Positions 60,344-64,000 of a stretch of 64,000 nt of DNA are shown piece by piece. Under the pieces are notes generated by a model, which was not told where the DNA came from, ran no database searches, and saw only the letters and a program-made list of their open reading frames with translations. The DNA lies in assembly GCF_013402875.1 (NCBI RefSeq), contig NZ_CP058579.1, forward strand, positions 2,790,001 to 2,854,000. Direction: 5' to 3'. Source of the DNA: Halorarum salinum (GTDB lineage Archaea; Halobacteriota; Halobacteria; Halobacteriales; Haloferacaceae). The translations under genes were made by a program, and so were the position numbers. Positions within the stretch are counted from its first letter, which is position 1; each line of letters begins with the position of its first letter.

Positions 60344-61672
60344 ATGGCAGCGACGGCCGACACGAACGGAAACGGACTCACGCTCCGCTGGAAGCTCTCA
60401 CCGAAACAGCGGCAGTTCTTCGAGTCCGACGCGAAGTACCGCACCCTGGCGGGTGGGCGGCGCTTCGGCAAGAACACGGTCGGCCTCGCCTCCCAGATCG
60501 ACTTCGCCATCCGGCCGCACGCCTACCGGTGGGGGCGGGACGAGGGCGTCGTCACGTGGTGGGTCGCCCCGACCTACAACCAGGCGAAGAAGTACGGCTT
60601 CGAGAAGGCGCTCGAGATGCTGCCCGACCGGCTCATCGACGGCGAGCCGAAGCGAACTATCCCGTTCGAGATTCCCCTGGTGACCGGGTCGCAGCTGGAG
60701 TTCTACTCTTACGACCGGCCGGAGTCCCTCGACGGCGCGGGCGTCGACGACATGACGATCGACGAGCGGGGCTACATGGACGACGACATCTGGGAGTCGA
60801 ACCTCGCGCCGATGCTGCTCGACACGGACGGCCGGGCGGCGTTCATCGGCAAGGCTGCCTACTCCGAGCACTTCGTCGCCTGCTTCGAGCGGGGCCAGCG
60901 TGACCACCCCGACGACGTCGAGTACGCCTCCTGGCAGGCGACGACGTACGACAACCCGTTCATCCCGGACGAGCGGGTGGATGACCTGTTCGGCGACCTC
61001 CCTGAGCGCGTGTTCAACCGGGAGATCATGGCTGAGTTCGACGCTGGCGGCGACTTCCTCACGCGGGACATGCTCGAGTTCGTCCACGCCGAGGACATCC
61101 CAGAAACCGAACTCTCGTGGCACGTCGTCGCCGACCTCGGCGTCGAGGCGGACCCGTCGAAGGCCCGCGAGAACGACACGGACTTCTGGGCCGCCGCGGT
61201 CGTCGCCTACGACAGCCTCCAGCAGCAGGCGTACCTCATCGACGTCACCCGGACGCGCGGCATGACGAAGGACCAGGGCGTCGGGTGGCTCGCCGCCATC
61301 ATGGACGGTGTCCCGACGAAGCGCGTCGGCGTCGAGGCGGTCCAGGCGCAGGTGTGGTTCGTCCAGGACGCCCAGAAGGCGGGGCTCGACGCCTACCCCA
61401 TCGAGAACGACCGCCCGAAGGAGGAGCGCCTCACCTACCTCAGCGTCCCGTTCTCGAACGGGCGCGTCAAGCTCGTCAACCACGACGATCCCGACGACCG
61501 CGGGCCTGGTCAGGAGTTCGACCCGCGATGGAACGAGTTCGTGAGCGAGTGGCTCTCGTTCCCGACTGGAAGCCACGACGACATGCTCGACGCGACCGAG
61601 ATGACGCTCCGGCAGCTGAACCTCGGCGGGTCGGTCGAGGCGTACAGCGGCCACGCGTACGGTGATCGCTGA
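60344..61672 (+). CDS. terL: terminase large subunit (TerL)
   Basis: 442 residues. Walker A AGGRRFGKNTV about residues 36-46 and Walker B GAGVDDMTIDE with the catalytic Asp/Glu are present in the ATPase; the nuclease domain has ADLGVEADPSKA and the DDMLDATEM end. Cuts and pumps viral DNA into the procapsid, the strongest proof that this is a tailed-virus genome. Confidence 0.95.
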   Translation: MAATADTNGNGLTLRWKLSPKQRQFFESDAKYRTLAGGRRFGKNTVGLASQIDFAIRPHAYRWGRDEGVVTWWVAPTYNQAKKYGFEKALEMLPDRLIDGEPKRTIPFEIPLVTGSQLEFYSYDRPESLDGAGVDDMTIDERGYMDDDIWESNLAPMLLDTDGRAAFIGKAAYSEHFVACFERGQRDHPDDVEYASWQATTYDNPFIPDERVDDLFGDLPERVFNREIMAEFDAGGDFLTRDMLEFVHAEDIPETELSWHVVADLGVEADPSKARENDTDFWAAAVVAYDSLQQQAYLIDVTRTRGMTKDQGVGWLAAIMDGVPTKRVGVEAVQAQVWFVQDAQKAGLDAYPIENDRPKEERLTYLSVPFSNGRVKLVNHDDPDDRGPGQEFDPRWNEFVSEWLSFPTGSHDDMLDATEMTLRQLNLGGSVEAYSGHAYGDR

Positions 61673-61962
61673 TGCCGGACCTGCCCACCTTCTCCGAGGC
61701 GAAGGAGGCCATCGAGGACGTCCAGGAGCACGGCCGGACGCTCCTCCCGTGGCTTCCCGACCCGCCGACGTGCGAGTGCGGGGCGCTCATGTACGCCAGC
61801 GAGACGTTCGCGCCGAAGCAGGCAATGTACGTCAACTCGTGGGAGTGCCGCAACGGCGCCTGCGACGCGCCCGACCGCTACCGCGACGACCCCGGCGTCC
61901 CGGACCCCGAGCCACCCAGCCGGGGCGCCACGCAACTCTGTGAGGTGTTCAACTCCAAATGA
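61672..61962 (+). CDS. small provirus protein with zinc-type cysteines
   Basis: 96 residues. CECGALMYASETFAPKQAMYVNSWECRNGACD carries four or five cysteines in a probable zinc ribbon between proline-rich ends. Placed between the terminase and portal genes; overlaps both by one to four bases. Confidence 0.65.
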   Translation: MPDLPTFSEAKEAIEDVQEHGRTLLPWLPDPPTCECGALMYASETFAPKQAMYVNSWECRNGACDAPDRYRDDPGVPDPEPPSRGATQLCEVFNSK

Positions 61963-63848
61963 GTCAGGACGATACCGACACACGACGCTTCCACCGACTC
62001 CGTAGCGCAGCCTCGACGACGAGACGCCTCGCCGGCGCCTGGGCGGACGCGAAGACCGCCAGGCTCCAGGCGGCCGTCGAGACGCCCCAGAGCTGGGTCG
62101 ACGGTGGCGGCGACGCCAGCGAGGATCGCTGGCAGGACCGCCGCGCGAAGCGGAAGCAACTCAAGGAGTACCACAAGGTTCGACGGGACGGCGGCATCGT
62201 CGCGACGCTCCTCGAGGCGCGGGCGCTGATGGTGTTCGGCCCGGGCGGGAAGTTCACCTCCGAAGACGACGAGGTCGCAGACTGGCTCAACGACCAACTC
62301 AACGACCGGGATAACCTGACCTACGACATCGGCCTCGACACGTACTTCTTCGGCTACGCACTGGGCGAGCCGATCGAGACGACCGGCGGTGACTTCTCTC
62401 ATATCGAACTGATCGAGCCGTGGACGACCGTCCCCCAGCGAAACCGGAAGGGGGAGATCGACCAGTGGGAGCAGGAGATCACCGAGCACGGCGGAAAACA
62501 CACTCAGACGTTCGACCCGGACGACATCGTCCACTTCAAGACGATGAAGGCGAGCGGCCGGGACCGCGTCGGCATGTCGCTCCTCGGCCGGAGCATGGAC
62601 GAGGCGGAGGCCTACCGCGACAACCAGCGCGCCATCAAGAACGCCGTCCAGATGCAGGGCTTCCCCAAGTTCCACGTCAAGCTGGGGCGGGAGGGCGGCG
62701 CCGTCATCGACGACAACGAACTCCGACGCGCTCGCCCGCAGTTCGACAACATCCACGAACTCACGAAGTGGGTGACTGGCCAGGACGTCGACATCGACGT
62801 CATCGAGGCCGAGAGCTTCGAGTTCGAGGGCATCACCGAACACGACCTCTCGAAGCTGGCGATCGCGTTCATGCTCCCCGTCGAACTCACGCAGATCGGT
62901 GGGGGTGACGGCCTCGGGACGGGCTTCCCCGCGAAGCTCCGGCGGCAGTTGTTCCTCCTGGGCGCGCGCTCGCACCAGCGCCTGCTCGGCGACCAGCTGG
63001 TCCAGCAGGTGGGCCGGCCGCTCCTCGAGGAGTACAGCCCGTTCGACGCCGACACGCAGATCGAGTACACGTTCAACGACCCCATCACGGACGTCGAGGA
63101 GTTGCAGACGGTCACGCGCGCCATCGGCGACGACCTGACGTCGAACGAACGGCGCGAACTGTTCGACTTCCCGCCCCACGACGATGACGACATCGGTGAG
63201 TCGTACGACGCGCCGGGCGAGTCCGGTGGCGAGGACGGCAACGGCCTCGACTTCTTCTCAGAGCACGCGCTGGCCGACACCGACGAGGACGTGTGGATGC
63301 AGCTCTACGAGGAGAAGCTGTGGACCGACGAGACGGACCAGCGCCTACTGGCGTTCAGTGATGCGGAGGTCCCCCAGTTCGTGCAGGAACGCCTCCGCGA
63401 GGCCATCCTCGGCGGCGCACTTTTCCCTGACTTCGACGGCGTCGACGATCTGATGGACCTCCGGATGGAGTTCGTGGAGACACTCACCGAGGACGGGTGG
63501 TCCATCGCCGAACTCCAGGACCGCATCTTGGAGATAGAGCCCGACCTCGCCGAGCACGAGGCGGAGCGGATCGCCCGGACGGAGACGCAGGCCGTCGTCA
63601 ACGACGCCCGGGAGATCGGCTACCGAGAGCGCGACGACTTCGAGGACCTCCGCTTCCGGTGGGCGGGGCCGGACGACCACCGGACGACCGAGACGTGCGA
63701 GGCGATCAAGGATCAAACCCCCGAAGAGGGACTCTCGCTGTCGGAACTCGAGTCCCTCGTCGAGGAGGTGGCCCGCGAGGAGGGTCACGACCCGCGGAAG
63801 TGGACGCCGCACATCCAGTGTCGGCATACGTACGTCCGAGACGTATAG
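61959..63848 (+). CDS. portal protein fused to MuF-like head morphogenesis domain
   Basis: 629 residues. The portal part spans roughly residues 1-430: FSHIELIEPWTTVPQRNRKG, DPDDIVHFKTMKASGRDRVGMSLLGRSMDEAEAY, and the central helical region. An acidic linker follows, then the C-terminal ~170 residues form a MuF (phage Mu F-like) domain: ERIARTETQAVVNDAREIGY, FRWAGPDDHRTTETCEAI and WTPHIQCRHTYV. Portal proteins form the ring through which DNA enters; MuF domains help assemble the head. The fusion in one protein is noted as unusual. Confidence 0.88.
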   Translation: MSQDDTDTRRFHRLRSAASTTRRLAGAWADAKTARLQAAVETPQSWVDGGGDASEDRWQDRRAKRKQLKEYHKVRRDGGIVATLLEARALMVFGPGGKFTSEDDEVADWLNDQLNDRDNLTYDIGLDTYFFGYALGEPIETTGGDFSHIELIEPWTTVPQRNRKGEIDQWEQEITEHGGKHTQTFDPDDIVHFKTMKASGRDRVGMSLLGRSMDEAEAYRDNQRAIKNAVQMQGFPKFHVKLGREGGAVIDDNELRRARPQFDNIHELTKWVTGQDVDIDVIEAESFEFEGITEHDLSKLAIAFMLPVELTQIGGGDGLGTGFPAKLRRQLFLLGARSHQRLLGDQLVQQVGRPLLEEYSPFDADTQIEYTFNDPITDVEELQTVTRAIGDDLTSNERRELFDFPPHDDDDIGESYDAPGESGGEDGNGLDFFSEHALADTDEDVWMQLYEEKLWTDETDQRLLAFSDAEVPQFVQERLREAILGGALFPDFDGVDDLMDLRMEFVETLTEDGWSIAELQDRILEIEPDLAEHEAERIARTETQAVVNDAREIGYRERDDFEDLRFRWAGPDDHRTTETCEAIKDQTPEEGLSLSELESLVEEVAREEGHDPRKWTPHIQCRHTYVRDV

Positions 63849-63926
63849 CGACGGAATCTGGCGACGCCGGCCACGGTCAAAACGGGCGGGGTGGTGGCTT
63901 GGGCGACGGCGGGACTGACTTCACGA

Positions 63927-64000
63927 ATGGACGCACCAGACGACGAACTGAGAGACATCGCGACGGTCCACGACCTCGCCGACGTCCAGGATCCCGGCCG
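63927..64000 (+). CDS. partial virion-morphogenesis gene, 3' end off window
   Basis: Starts MDAPDDELRDIATVHDLADVQD and runs off the window. By position after the portal/MuF gene it is likely a protease, scaffold or capsid gene, but the 24 visible residues cannot show which. Confidence 0.4.
   Translation, partial: MDAPDDELRDIATVHDLADVQDPG

Noticed and set aside
24307-64000. CRISPR arrays
   Set aside because: No regularly spaced short repeats with unique spacers anywhere in the window; the repeats found are either tandem (4113) or long and far apart.

Overview
The window is chromosomal DNA from a halophilic archaeon (class Halobacteria). The evidence is very high GC with strong third-position G/C bias, acidic proteins, many start codons about 25-30 bases downstream of TATA-like boxes with no Shine-Dalgarno site, and archaeal-type genes: aIF1A, TrmB, ribosomal proteins S15 and S3ae, KEOPS Pcc1, halocyanin, an archaeal PilB/PilC system and an archaeal tRNA set. 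Genus cannot be fixed from the sequence alone; nothing here contradicts a Haloferacales-type genome.

Layout. (1) 1-24.3 kb is dense core chromosome: a partial inositol-phosphatase-like gene, small conserved genes, tRNA-Leu, a DUF309 protein, an aspartoacylase-like M14 enzyme, aIF1A, the sugar regulator TrmB with a good match to the published TrmB site in its promoter, a PAC2 protein, an MscS channel, dodecin, a two-gene membrane operon of unknown function, a second mini-MscS, a DMT exporter divergent from an Lrp regulator, a large hybrid histidine kinase, IscA-type protein, HisD, CDP-alcohol phosphatidyltransferase, halocyanin, the overlapping S15/RecJ-like/Pcc1/S3ae operon, and a fused version of the two-gene membrane operon. 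(2) About 24.3-40.8 kb, starting just after tRNA-Ala(GGC), is an accessory island with visibly lower GC and many broken genes: a primase-like (TOPRIM) gene fused by deletion to the end of a family B DNA polymerase, an integrase scrap, winged-helix scraps, an AI-2E transporter with a nonsense codon and a frameshift, and a frameshifted DUF5789 gene. Intact cargo includes CheW plus a sensorless chemotaxis transducer, a response regulator, winged-helix regulators, a CBS protein, a phosphoribosyltransferase, a cation/proton antiporter, an Lrp regulator and zinc-ribbon microproteins. A dispersed repeat of about 150 bp recurs through the island. (3) 40.8-53.5 kb returns to core DNA: a CinA/MoaB-like protein, then a PilB/PilC pilus-assembly operon with five pilin-like accessory proteins, HdeD-like protein, tRNA-Arg(CCT) and TatA. 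(4) 53.5-64.0 kb is the left part of a tailed (Caudoviricetes-type) provirus on the + strand: small zinc-finger proteins, MCM helicase, Hjc-like nuclease, several winged-helix or unknown small proteins, small and large terminase subunits, and a portal/MuF fusion. The window ends inside the next virion-morphogenesis gene; no integrase is seen.

How it works together: TrmB links sugar supply to metabolism; S15/RecJ-like/Pcc1/S3ae couples translation and tRNA modification; the island mixes sensory and ion-transport cargo with decayed mobile-element parts; and the provirus carries its own replication helicase and packaging machinery.
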